NCBI RefSeq assembly: GCF_902830275.1
Contig: NZ_CADESW010000018.1
Location: 114,673-178,672, forward strand
Source of the DNA: Burkholderia stagnalis
GTDB lineage: Bacteria; Pseudomonadota; Gammaproteobacteria; Burkholderiales; Burkholderiaceae
Direction: 5' to 3'
DNA: 64,000 bases
Shown here: one piece after another, positions 36,501 to 47,200 of the stretch
Layout of the letters: every line of letters starts with the position of its first letter
Position numbering within the stretch: position 1 is the first letter of the stretch
Program-made: the position numbers and the translations under genes
Notes under the pieces: generated by a model
The model's input: only the letters and a program-made list of their open reading frames with translations
Database searches by the model: none
What the model was told of the DNA's origin: nothing

Positions 36501-38280
36501 GCCGCTCACGTCGTCGGGCAAGATCGATCGCGCGACGCTGCGCGACGCGCACGCGCCTGCCCCGCGCACGGATGCGGCAGTGGACGCCGTGGCCGACGCG
36601 CCGCGCGACGACGTCGAGCGCTGGGTGCGCGACGCGTTCCGCCAGGTGCTCGGCGTGCCCGACGCGCGCATCGACGACGACTACTTCGCGCTCGGCGGCG
36701 ACTCGATCCTCGCGTTGCAGGTCGCCGCGACGATGCTGCGGCACGGGATCAAGATCGGCGCGGGCGAGGTGCTCGAACTGCGCACGCCGCGCGCCATCGC
36801 CGACGTCTGCCGGACGCGCGCTGCGGCCGACGCGCGCGCGCTTGCGCCCGAGCCGGAACCGGAAGCGGCCGACGTGCCGCTCGCGCCGATCCAGCGCTGG
36901 TTCCTCGAACGCGGCGGCGACACGCCGCGGCGCTTCACGCTCGACGTGCGGCTCGCCTTCGCGGCGCCGCCCGATCCCGACGCGCTCGCCCGCGCGCTCG
37001 CGGCGCTCGCGCTGCGTCACGACGCGCTGCGGCTGCGCGTCGCGCACCGCGAGGACGGCTGGCGGCAACACTACGCGGCGCGCGACGGCGCGGCGCTGCT
37101 GCCGCTCGCGATCGCGCCCGCCCCGCTCGCCGACGACGCGGCGCTGGCCGCGTACGCGGCCACGCTGCAAGCCGGGCTCGATCCGGTGCACGGCCCCGCC
37201 GCGCGGGCCGGCTACGTGCCGCACGGCCCGGCCGGCGCGCCGGAGCTGATCGTCGTCGCCCATCACCTGGTGGTGGACGTCGCATCGTGGCGCATCCTGC
37301 TCGCCGATCTCGACGCCTGCTACGGCGCCGCGCGGCGTGGCGAAGCGCCGCCCGCCGCGCCGCGCACGACGAGCTACCGCCGCTGGAACGACATGCTCGC
37401 CGCGACGGCGGGCGCGCGCGACACCGAGCGCGGCTTCTGGGAAACGATGCTGGCCGCGACACCCCGCGATGCGGACGACACCCTCGGCGTGCCCGGCCGC
37501 GTCGACGCGCTCGACAGCGTGCGGCTCGTGTTCGACGCCGCGCTCACCGGCCAACTGACCGGTGCGCTCAATCGCGTGCACGACACCCGCACGCAGGAAT
37601 TGCTGCTCGCCGCGCTCGCGCACGCGTGGGGACGCTGGACGAGCGGCGCCGCGCTGCGGCTCGACGTCGAAGGCCACGGCCGGCAGGTGCCGGCGGGCGT
37701 CGACGCCGACCTGTCGCAGACGGTCGGCTGGTTCACCTGCGTCTATCCGCTGCGCATCGAATCCGGCGGCGACTGGGATGCATCGATCAGCCGCGTCAAG
37801 ACGCTGCTGCGCGCGGTGCCCGACGGCGGCGTCGGCTTCGGCGTGCTGGCCCGGCACGGCGCGCTCGTCGATGCGCATCCGCGCGCCGTCAGCTGGAACT
37901 ATCTCGGCACGGCCGCCGACGGCGATGCCGGCGCGCTGCCCGAACTCGGCGCGCGCGTCGCGGGCGGCCTGCCCGACGGCCGCGCACCGGGCGACCCGGT
38001 GCTGCATCCGCTCGCGATCGACGCGGCGATCGCGGCCGGCGCGCTGTCGATCCGCTTCGCGTACAGCGGCGCGCGGCGCGACGCCGCCGCGCCGCCCGAC
38101 ATCGGCCGGCTCGCCGCGCTGACGGACGACGCGATCCGCTCCCTGTGCCACCACCTCGTCGCGCGACTCGACGCGCTGCCCGCGGCGCCGCAACCGTCTG
38201 CTCCACCGCTTCCGGGCGGCGAGCAACTGCGGCCCGCCGAACTCGACGCCCTGCTTCTCGACCTTACGGATACCGAATGA
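30565..38280 (+). CDS. NRPS 2: C-T-E-C-A(aromatic)-T-E, first module lacks A
   Basis: Two-module NRPS, 2571 residues. Module 1 has C (HHIACDG at 142), then a Pro/Ala-rich linker and a carrier protein (SLGGDSL, Ser527), then an epimerase-type domain (HHVAVDALSW at 725 with EHHGRD and FNFLG motifs). No adenylation domain fits in the about 50 residues between C and T, so this module must be charged in trans. Module 2 has a C domain of the type that follows epimerases (LTPLQEGMLF; HHILLDG at 1186), an A domain (YTSGSTG at 1656; code DAATVAAVCK, suggesting an aromatic residue such as Phe or Tyr, not certain), a carrier (Ser2047) and a second epimerase (HHLVVDVASW at 2233). Both incorporated residues should be D-configured. 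The ATG is 1 bp after the NRPS 1 stop, and the 3' end overlaps NRPS 3 by ATGA. Confidence 0.93.
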   Translation: MTHTNRAPLDTHDVFVFPQSRAQRRLWMLAELDPDSTAYAIPLALRIVGALDADALARSLDALVRRHEILRTSYGAVDGQPMQFVHESAAFELAREPLARDALPARLAAEAATPFDLRRPQMLRAALFELAPDEHVLSLVIHHIACDGWSLDRIVGELDAQYAYETGAAAGAPDEPALQYGDYATWEIEAGDALTADVGFWAERLAPLAPFPFPRAADAAPPREPAAPPRRDTPGRTTQRALAAALAGRVEQCARDADTTPFVVLLAAFAALLHRASGATRLAVGTPVANRLRPEFEPMIGFFANTLVLDIDVSGEPDFATLVARCRGVVLEAFAHTNAPFDEVARRHARDAVDTPLFHALFALQSAPLRMPRLGTLSIDVVPVYPAAAKFDLTLMLEPRADALHAALEHRCDVLDAQTADTWLASFADLVDAVLRAPHEPIARLPLPELAPPPPAVPSPAGPVVSAATRAGDDGGRSGNPDADADAAPRRTPPATPTERALADVWARILGREPGRDDSFFSLGGDSLSALRAIVEARGKGLHLTPAQMLGGVSLRALADALDHEPLTHAPLVATRDAAGEPCADDALPPTPIIAWFAQLGLAAPNHWAQTIVVETAHAIAPEPLRDALRQLAAQHPALRQRVTLDAGRASVAFEPDDGGNGGDGGEQRTPERFPLDVCTVASDDEARDVIASLAARLDLRHGPLARAALIGRDGAPPLVALAVHHVAVDALSWSVLLHQLAASLGGDAPPPAPAASLAHWHRAASAAALAADPAPWLALAARGFAALPTRSDAVAPGSEADTRVDTWRLSPAQTTRLLDSGPAGGRSRTQAILIASLCAALAPALDSERVALTLEHHGRDGEHGVDVSALVGWFTALSPIVLDDCLRDAPLDLLARAAHALASLAPRRHEYGLVRWLGASQDARQRLDAAGLPEISFNFLGVIGRPANGTFALRPDLIAGERDGANRRSFTLDVVASVIDGELRMDWRYSPKVLDPQHMRDAAQRWIARLDALLDAIAAAPRLAADHPLARLAQHEMDELAPAIADAAIVASLTPLQEGMLFEASAHHASTAFHEQITAAVDGPLDLPRFVAAWQTMLERHDALRAGFVARAGGRPIQFVGAQAALPVTRLDWSDASTPAEQDARLAQWLRDDAAQPFDLSHPPLMRLAIATLGPQRHRWLWSFHHILLDGWSIPVFFRELIAIYAGRDAALPAPRRFADHLAWLALRAPGTAHEAWRARLAGLAPARLAAPARGPARHARRDVTLTRAASGAIEQLARGAGVTPGTVFNAAWALLLARSGVGADVAFGVTLSGRSSGAPGADAMIGLFINTLPLRVTLAPVQTVRGLLARVQQALAELHASEHERLSDILRAAGADTNDLFDTLVVFENYPVEGNFAAPGGLVFARPDYHEHTNYPVTLAIIPGECFELRLEYDANRYPDAQAAALVERLARLVERFAATPGATLAEIGDEPAARHADGARDVPALPAPHDGYDGAPPLAHALFERAAARRPDAPALITPTDTLTYAALARRAGAIAARLRRLGAGPGTVVGMMLPRGVNAIASLLGILKAGAAYLPLDPHYPAARLGYMLRDAGARVVIGAAESGATALDLDGIVTLHIADLLESGDESRDESGDDAAPLPAPPSSSLAYVIYTSGSTGEPKGVGVTHAGIANMCRAMHAGFAVDAQSRIFLFPPLTFDASVAEIFTALSTGAALVLPPEGAKQSDTSSALIDAARAGRVTHVTLPPSLLAALDDADLAGVRTIVAAGEAAPAGLLARWARGRRVVNAYGPSEATVCASLHVCDAHEPLPPIGAAIEGVRTVVLDDWLGVAPVGVAGEICVGGPALARGYLGRPGLTAASFIPDPAAAEPGARLYRTGDRGMLLADGTIRYLGRAGGHVKLRGYRIDPDGIAGVLLRDASVREALVDVTEYGRRPELTAFVIPRDATLDVDALRAHAARALAPHEVPARFVVVPDWPLTSSGKIDRATLRDAHAPAPRTDAAVDAVADAPRDDVERWVRDAFRQVLGVPDARIDDDYFALGGDSILALQVAATMLRHGIKIGAGEVLELRTPRAIADVCRTRAAADARALAPEPEPEAADVPLAPIQRWFLERGGDTPRRFTLDVRLAFAAPPDPDALARALAALALRHDALRLRVAHREDGWRQHYAARDGAALLPLAIAPAPLADDAALAAYAATLQAGLDPVHGPAARAGYVPHGPAGAPELIVVAHHLVVDVASWRILLADLDACYGAARRGEAPPAAPRTTSYRRWNDMLAATAGARDTERGFWETMLAATPRDADDTLGVPGRVDALDSVRLVFDAALTGQLTGALNRVHDTRTQELLLAALAHAWGRWTSGAALRLDVEGHGRQVPAGVDADLSQTVGWFTCVYPLRIESGGDWDASISRVKTLLRAVPDGGVGFGVLARHGALVDAHPRAVSWNYLGTAADGDAGALPELGARVAGGLPDGRAPGDPVLHPLAIDAAIAAGALSIRFAYSGARRDAAAPPDIGRLAALTDDAIRSLCHHLVARLDALPAAPQPSAPPLPGGEQLRPAELDALLLDLTDTE

Positions 38281-41200
38281 GCCAAGCGCAGATCCGCCCC
38301 GCCGTTTCCGACCCGCGCTCCACGCCTGCCGTGGAGCGCATCATCGGACTGTCGCCGCTGCAACGCGGCATGCTGTTCCATGCGCTCGCGGCCCCCGACA
38401 GCCCGGCCTATCTCGAGCAGATCGTCTGCCGGCTCGACGGCGACGTCGACCCGGAACGCTTCCGGGCCGCGCTCGCGGCGCTCGTGCGCCGCCACGAAGC
38501 GCTGCGCAGCGCGTTCGTCACGCGCGGGCAGTCGGAGCCGCGGCAAGTCGTGTTCGCCGACGCGACGGTGCCGCTCATCGTCGAGGACTGGCGCGCCCGG
38601 CCCGCCGCCGCGCGCGCCGAAGCGCTCGAGCACTTCGCCGCCGAACAGCGCCGGCAGGGCTTCCGGCTGAACCGTCCGCCGCTGATGCGCATCGCGTTGA
38701 TCCGCGAAGAGGACGCCCGCTGGACGCTCGTGTGGACCCACCATCACGTGATCATCGACGGCTGGTCGCTGCCGCTCGTGCTGAAGGATTTCCTCGCGCT
38801 CTACGCGGATGCAGCGCACGCGGCGCCGCCCGCCGCCGCGCGCTTCGCCGACTACGTCGACTGGCTCGGCGCGCAGGATCCCGCGCGCGACGCCGGCGCG
38901 TGGCGCGCGCTGCTCGACGGCGCGAGCCTGCCGATGCCGCTCGGCGTCGATCGCCCGGCGCGGCCCGGCGAGGACGGCAAGGACATGCGCGTGCTGCGCG
39001 CCGAACTGGGCGCGACGGACGTCGCGCGGCTCGCGGCGGCGGCGCGCGTGACGGTCGGCACCGTGCTGATCGGCGCGTGCGCGCTCGTGCTGAGCCGACT
39101 CGCGCGCGCCGACGAAGCCGTGTTCGGGCTCGTGCTGTCGGGCCGCGCCGCGCCCGTCGACGGCATCGAGCAGATGGTCGGGCTGCTCGCGAACACCGTG
39201 CCGTTCCGGATCGCCGTGCCGGATGCGGCCGGCATCGTCGAATGGCTCGGCGAAGTGCAGCGCGGCCAGCACGGGCTGCAGCGGCTCGCGCACTGCGCGC
39301 TGCCCGACGTGCGCGACGCGGCCGGCGTCGCGTCGGACCGGCCGCTCTTCGAATGCCTCGTCGCCGTCGACAATTTCCCGCTGCAGGACGCGCTCGGCGC
39401 GGCCGACGCCGGCTTCCGGATCTCGGACGTCCGGCAGGAAGAGCACACGCATCTGCCGCTCACGCTGAGCTTCGCGCCCGGCCCGGAGCGGATCGGCGTG
39501 AAGCTCGGCTTCGACGCGGCGCGCATCGACGCGCCCGCCGCGCAGGGCGTGCTGGACGCGCTGCTGCATGTCGTGCGGACGTTCGCGGGCGATGCGTCGG
39601 CGTCGCTGCGCGAAGTGGGATTGCGGCCGGAGCCGGTCACGCCGGCGCTGCCAGCCGCTGCCGCTCAGCCGGCATCCGACCCGGGCCTCGCGCACCGCTT
39701 CCTCGCCGTCGCCGCCGACGCCGGCGAGCGCATCGCCGTCACGCATCCGGGCGGCCAGGCGTCCTACGCGCAACTCGCCGCGCAGGCGCGCGCGATCGCC
39801 GTGCGGCTGCGCGACGCGGGGCTCGCGCGCGGCGATCGCGTCGCGCTGCTGCTCGAGCGCGACGCATCGGCCGTCGCCGCGATGCTCGGCGTGCTGCTCG
39901 CGGGCGGCTGCTACGTGCCGCTCGACAGCACGCATCCGGACGAACGGCTCGCGTACCTCGTCGCCGACAGCGGCGCGCGTCACCTGCTCGCCGTGCGCGC
40001 GACCGCGGCGCGCGCGCCGCAGGGCTGCGACATGCTGCTGCTCGACGACGTCGGCGCGTGGCCGGCGCCGGCCGACGCGGCGTTCGCGCCCGTCGGGCGC
40101 GACCAGCCGGCCTACGTGATCTATACGTCGGGCTCGACCGGCCAGCCGAAAGGCGTGCTCGTGAGCCACGACAACGTCGGCCGCCTGTTCGACGCGACCC
40201 GCGCCCACTTCGGCTTCGGTCCGGACGACACGTGGAGCTGCACGCATTCGTTCGCCTTCGATTTCTCGGTGTGGGAGCTGTGGGGCGCGCTGCTGCACGG
40301 CGGACGCGTCGTGATCGCGTCGCGGGAAACCGCGCGCGATCCGCACGCGCTGCTCGCGCTGCTCGGCGCCGAGCGCGTGACGATGCTGAGCCAGACGCCG
40401 TCGTCGTTCCGGATGCTCGACGACGCCGACGCGCGGCTGCGGCCCGCGCTCGCGCTGCGCCACGTCGTATTCGGCGGCGAGGCGCTCCATCCGCGCGATC
40501 TCGCCGGCTGGATCGCGCGGCGCGGCGACGCGGCGCCGTGCCTCGACAACATGTACGGCATCACCGAGATCACCGTGCACGCGACGCTGCGCCCGATGCG
40601 CGCGCGCGACGTCGAGACCGACGCGTCGCCGATCGGCGAGCCGCTCGCGGATCTGACGATCCGCATCGTCGACGCGTGCGGGCACGACGTGCCCGACGGC
40701 GCGACCGGCGAGATCCTGATCGGCGGCGCGGGCGTCGCGCTCGGCTACCTGAACCGGCCCGAGCTCACCGCGCAGCGCTTCACGGGCGACGGCGCGGCAC
40801 GCGTCTACCATTCGGGCGACCTCGCGCGGCGCGACGCGAACGGCGAGCTGGTGTACGTCGGCCGCGGCGACGACGCGCTCAAGATCCGCGGCCACCGGAT
40901 CGAGCCGAACGAAGTGCGCGCGGCGCTGCTCGCGCACCCGGGCATCGCCGACGCATTCGTCGCGGCCGAGCCGGGCGGGACACACGCGCGGGACGCGCGC
41001 CTGTGCGCGTGGTTCGTCGCGCAGCCCGGTGCGGCAGTCGACGTCGACGCACTGCGCCGCCATCTCGACGCGCGGCTGCCCGCGCACGAAGTGCCGTCGT
41101 TCCTGATCGCGACGCCCGCATTCGCGCTGACGCCGAACGGCAAGCTCGACCGACGCGCGCTGCCCGCGCCGGCGCAGGCGGCGAGCACCCGCGTCGCGCC

Positions 41201-44200
41201 GCGCAACGCCGACGAGGAAGCGCTCGCGGCCGTCTGGCGCGAAGCGCTCGGCGTCGACGCCGTCGGCGTGCGGGACGACTATTTCGCGCTCGGCGGCGAT
41301 TCGATCCGCAGCATCCGCGTGGCTGGCCTCGCACGCGAGCGCGGCTTCGAGATCGACATCGCGGACCTGTTCCGGCATCGCACGATCGAGGCGCTGCTCG
41401 CCGCGAAGCCGCGCGCGCGCCAGGGCGAGGGCGCGCCGGCACCGCGCGATGCCGCGCCGGGCGCCGCTCAGCCCGCCCCGCTGCCCGCCCCGCCGTTCTC
41501 GCTGATCAGCGACGACGAGCGCCGCCGCCTGCCGGCGGACGTCGAGGATGCGTACCCGCTCGCGCGCCTGCAGGCGGGCATGCTGCACCACGCCGAATCG
41601 GGCGACGAGCGGGACCTGTATTACGACGCGATGTGCTTCCACGTGCGGGCACGCGTCGACGCCGCCCGCGTGCCCGCCGCGCTCGACGCGCTCGCGGCCG
41701 CGCATCCGGCGCTGCGCACGCGCTTCCTGCTCGACGGCGTCGAGCGCCCGCTGCAGCTCGTCCATGCGCATGCGACGCCGCAGGCCGAGATCGAGGACCT
41801 GAGCGCGCTCGACCCGCTCGAACGCGAGCGCCGCTTCACGGCGCTGCTCGCGCGGCTGCGCGCCGAGCGCTGCGACCCGCGCCGGCCGCCGCTGCTGCGC
41901 TTCGTGCTCCAGGCGCTCGGTCGCGACGAATGGCAGATCGGCATCGCGTTCCATCACGCCATTCTCGACGGCTGGAGCGTCGCGCGGCTGCTCGCCGATT
42001 TCGCGACGCTCGTCGGCGGCGGCGAGATCGCCGCGCCGGCCACGCCGTACCGCGAATTCGTGCGGCTCGAGCAGGCCGCGCTCGACAACGCCGACACGCG
42101 GCGCTTCTGGGCGGAACGGCTTGCCGGCGCGCCGTCGGCCGCGTTGCCGCGCTGGCCGCGCGCCCCCCGCGATCCGCACACGCCGCGCGCGGGCCGGCAC
42201 GAGCGCGCGCTGCCCGCCGCCACCGCCGCCGCGCTGCGCGCGCACGCGGAACGCAACGGCCTGCCGCTCAAGTCGCTGCTGCTCGCGATCCACCTGCAGG
42301 TGCTGTCGCTCGCGAGCGGCGCGCGCGACGTCGTGACCGGCCTGGTCTCGAACGGCCGCCCGGCCGAAACGGACGGCGCCGCGATGGTCGGCCTGTTCCT
42401 CAACACGCTGCCGTTCCGGCTGGACGTCGACGCGCACGACTGGACGAGCCTGGCGCGCACGGCCGGCGCCGCCGAAGCCGACCTGTTCGCGCATCGCCGC
42501 TACCCGATGGCCGCGATCGCGGGCCTGCTCGCGCCGGGCAACGGCGCGGCGCGCTTCGACACGTCGTTCAATTTCGTCGACTTTCATGCGTACGACGCGC
42601 TGCGGCGCGACGGCGCGCTGACGGTCGTCGAGGCCCGCAGCCACGAGGCGGTCGAGATTCCGTGCGCGACGACGTTCGCCGTCACGCGCGCGAACGACGG
42701 CGCGCGCGGCATCACGGTCTCGCTGTCGTACGATCGCGACGCGTTCTCCGACGCGCAGATCGCGTGGCTCGCGGATCGCTACGTGCAGGCGGCCGACCAT
42801 TTCGCGGCGCGGCCGGACGATGCCGGCGCGCGCTTCGCCGCGGCCGACGCCGCCGCGCTGCGTGCGTCGCAGGGCGCGCCGGCCGACCTGCCGGCGGGCG
42901 ACCTGCTCGCCCGCGTGCGCGCCGTGGCCCGCGCGCATCCGCAGCGCCGCGCAGTGCGCGGCGTCGATGCGCAACTCGATTTCGCGTCGCTCGATGCCGC
43001 GTCCGATGCGCTCGCCGCGCGCCTCGTCCAGCGCGGCGTCGGCGCGGACACGGTCGTCGCGATCGCGCTCGCGCCGGGCGACGTGCGTGTCGCGGTCGCG
43101 CTCGTCGGCGTGCTGAAGGCCGGCGGCGCGTACTGCCTGCTCGACATCGAGCGCCTGCCCGCCGCACGGCTGCAAATGACGCTCGACGAAGCCCGGCCGG
43201 CGCTCGTCGTCGCGACCACGGCGACGGCCGCGCAACTGCCCGCGCCGCACGCCGACGTGCTGCTGCTCGACGACTTCCGCGCGACCTCCGGCGACGCCGC
43301 GCCGATCGCGCGCGACGTGCCCGACGATGCGCTCGCCTACCTGATCTTCACGTCGGGCTCGACGGGGCGGCCGAAGCCGATCGCCGTCTCGCGCGGCGCG
43401 CTCGCGAACCACATGCGCTGGATGGCGGGCCGCTTCCCGCTCGACGCAGCCGATGTCGTGCTGCAGAAGACGCCGGTCAGCTTCGACGCGTCGGTGTGGG
43501 AATTCTGGGCGCCGCTCGCGAGCGGCGCAACGCTCGCGCTCGCGCCCGCCGACGCATCGCGCGACGTGAACGCGCTCGCCGACGCGGTCGAGCAAAGCGG
43601 CGCGACCGTCGTGCAGCTCGTGCCGAGCCTGCTCGACGTGATCCTCGACGACCCGGCCGCGCTCGCCCGGATGCGGCGCGTGACGCGCGTGTTCGTCGGC
43701 GGCGAGGCGCTGCGCGGTACGACGGCCGAGCGTTTCCGGCAAGCGTGGCGCGCGCAGTTGATCAACCTTTACGGCCCGGCCGAGACGACCATCGATGCGA
43801 CGAGCTGCGTCGTCGTCGATGGCGACGCCGCGCAGGCGGATGCGGCCATCGCGCCGCCGTCGCTCGGCACGCCGATCGACAACGTCGGCGTGTTCATTCT
43901 CGACGAGCGGATGGCGCCCGTGCCGCCCGGCGTCGCCGGCGAAATCTGGATCGGCGGCGCGGGGCTCGCGCGCGGCTATCACGGCCGCCCCGGCGAAACC
44001 GCGCGGCGCTTCCGGCCGGACCCGCTGCCGGGCGCGAACGGTGGCCGCCTGTACCGCACCGGCGATCTCGCGCGCCGCCTGCCCGACGGCCGGCTCGACT
44101 ACCTCGGCCGCCGCGATCACCAGCTGAAGCTGCGCGGCTGGCGGGTCGAACCCGGCGAGATCGAAAGCCTGCTCGCGACGCACCCGGCCGTGCGGCGCTG

Positions 44201-47200
44201 CGCGGTGCTGCCGCGCGCGATGCCGGACGGCAGCGTGCGCCTCGTCGCGTGGATCGAACGGCACGCGGCCGCCGCCGGCGACGCCGCGCCGCCCGACTAT
44301 CGGCGCTTCCTGGCCGAGCGGCTGCCCGCGTCGCTCGTGCCGGGCGCGTTCGCCGAAACCGCCGACTGGCCGCTGCTGCCGAACGGCAAGACCGATCGCA
44401 ACGGCTTTCCGTCCGTCGAACCGGCGCGCGACGCCGCGCCGGCGCGCGCGCCGGCCACGCCCGTCGAACAGATGCTCGCGACGATCTGGCACGAACTGCT
44501 GCCCGGCCGCACGGCGATCGGCGTCGACGACGATTTCCTCGCGCTCGGCGGCGATTCGATCGTCAGCCTGCAGGTGAGCGCGCGCGCCCGCCAGCGCGGC
44601 TGGCAGATCTCGCCGCGCGACCTGTTCGAGCATCCGACGATCGCCGCGCTCGCGCGCGTCGCGGTGCGGGTCGATGCCGACGCCGGCGCCCGGGGCGCGG
44701 CGCTGCCCGGCCCGGTGCCGCTCACGCCCGCGCAGGCGCGCTTCTTCGCGCTGAACCAGCCCGCGCCCGCGCACTGGAACCAGGCGCTGATGCTCGACCT
44801 GCCGGGCGAGCTCGACGACGATGCGGTGCGCGACGCGCTCGCCGCCGTCGTCGCCGCGCACGACGTATTTCGCGTGCGCTTCACGGTCGGCGGCGACGGC
44901 GTCGCGCAGGAACTGCTCGCCGACACGAGCCCGCCGCAAGCGTGGTTCCGTACGGCGCGCGTGCCGGCGGACCATGCCGCCGACGCACTCGCCTCGCTCG
45001 CGCGCGACGTGCAGCGCAGCCTCGAGCTCGGCGCGCCGCCGCTGCTGCGCGCGCTCCACGTGCGCGGCTTCGCGGACGGGTCCGCACGGCTGCTGCTGGT
45101 GATGCACCACCTGATCGTCGACGGCGTGTCGTGGCGCGTGCTGACGAGCGACCTGCACGACGCGCTGCACGCGCGGCCGGTCGCCGCGCCGCCGTCCGGC
45201 TTCGTCGATTGGGCGCGCGCGCAGGCGTGCGCCGCGATCGACGAAGCGGAGCAGCGCTACTGGCGCGAGGCCGCACCGCGCGCCGCGCGCGCGGGCCGGC
45301 TCGCGCCGGCGGGCGCGGCACGCTACGCGGACCAGCGCACCGTCGAGCACGCGCTCGATGCCGACCTGACGACGCGCCTCCTGCGCGACGGCGCGACACG
45401 GCTGCATGCGAGCGCGCAGGAAATCCTGCTCGCCGCGCTCGCGACGGCGCTCGCCGACGCGGCGCACGCGAGCAGCGTCGGCGTGACGATCGAGCACCAC
45501 GGCCGGGGCGACGGCGCCGACGCGGCGCTCGTGCGCGCGCTCGGCTGGTTCACGACGCTCTACCCGCTCGCCGTCGAGCGGCTCGACGCGCCGTCGCCGC
45601 TCGCGCGCCTGCGCGCGGCAAAGGACGCGCTGCGCGCGGTGCCCGCGCATGGCCGCGGCTACGGACGGCTGCGCGACGCGGCGCCGGCGGACGATCCGCT
45701 CGCGACGAGCGCGCTGCCCGACGTCTGCTTCAACTATCTCGGCCAGATCGACGGCGCGCTGCCCGCCGCGTCGCGCATCCGGCTCGCCGGCGAGGACTGC
45801 GGCCCGATCGCCGACGACGACAACGATCGCGGCTTCGCGCTCGACATCGTGTCGTTCGTCGCGAACGGCCGGCTGGTCGTGCGCTGGAACTACGACGCGC
45901 GGCGCTTCGACGACACGCAGGCCCGCGCGATGGCTGCCCGCGCGCAGGCCGAGCTGCAGGCGCTGCTGGCGGCCGGCGACGCGCGGCCCGCCGTGGCGCC
46001 GAGCGATTTCCCGCTCGCGCGCGTGCCCGCGGACGCGCTGCCGGCGCTGCTCGACGCCGAGCCGCCCGTCGTCGACCTGTGGAGCCTCACGTCGACCCAG
46101 CAAGGGATGCTGTTCCACGCGCGCGCCGCCGATGCGTCGGCGGGCATCTATCTCGAACAGATCGTCGCGGCGATCGAAGGCGAATGCGACGCGGCGCGCC
46201 TCGAGCGCGCGTGGTCGCACGTCTATGCGCGGCACGACGCGCTGCGCGTGAGCTTCGCGTGGCGCGATCTCGACGATCCGGTGCAGCGCGTGCACGCGCC
46301 GCAGCCGCTTGCGCTCGAGATCCGCGAGATCGCCGCGCACGCCGATCCCGAGCAGGCGCTCGCCGCATTCCTCGCCGAGGATCGCGCGCGCGGCGTCGAT
46401 CTCGCGCGGCCGCCGCTGATGCGCGTGACGCTGCTGCGCCGCGACGGCGCGCCGTGGCGGCTCGTGTGGACCCATCATCACGCGCTGCTCGACGGCTGGT
46501 CGATGGCGATCCTGCTCGGCGAAGTCGCGCACTGCTATGCGGCGGACGCCGCGGGCCGCGCGCCGTCGCTGCCCGCCGCGCCGTCGTATGCCCGCTTCGT
46601 CGCCGCGCGGCTGCGCGTGCAGCATGACCTGCGCGACGCCGAAGCGTTCTGGCGTGCCACGCTCGGCCCGCGCCACGCGCCGCTCGATCTCGGCTTGACG
46701 GCCGTGGCCGGCAGCGCCCCGCACGCGGCACAAACGGGCACGGTACGCCGCGTGCTGCCGCCCGAACTGACGGCCGCGTTGAACGCCGTCGCCGCGCGCG
46801 AGCGGGTGACGCTCAACACCGTCGTCGAAGGCGCGTATGCATTGCTGCTGTCGCGCGTCGCGCGCAGCCGCGACGTCACGTTCGGCGTCACGTTCTCCGG
46901 GCGCGACGCCGAGGTCGCAGACGTCGAGCGCATGGTCGGCGCGCTGATCTCGACGCTGCCCGTGCGCGTCGACTGCCGGCCCGCGCTGCCGGTCGGCACG
47001 TTCCTGCGCCAGCTGTTCGCCGCGCAGTCGGAGGTCGGCAGGCATGCGCATTGCAGCCTCGTCGACGTCCAGCGCTGGAGCGGCGCGAGCGCACAGCAGC
47101 CGCTGTTCGACAGCGTGTTCGTCTATGAAAACTACCCGGTCGACCGCGACGCGGGCGCGCATGCCGGTGGGCTGCGCATCGGTGCAATCGAGGCGAACGA

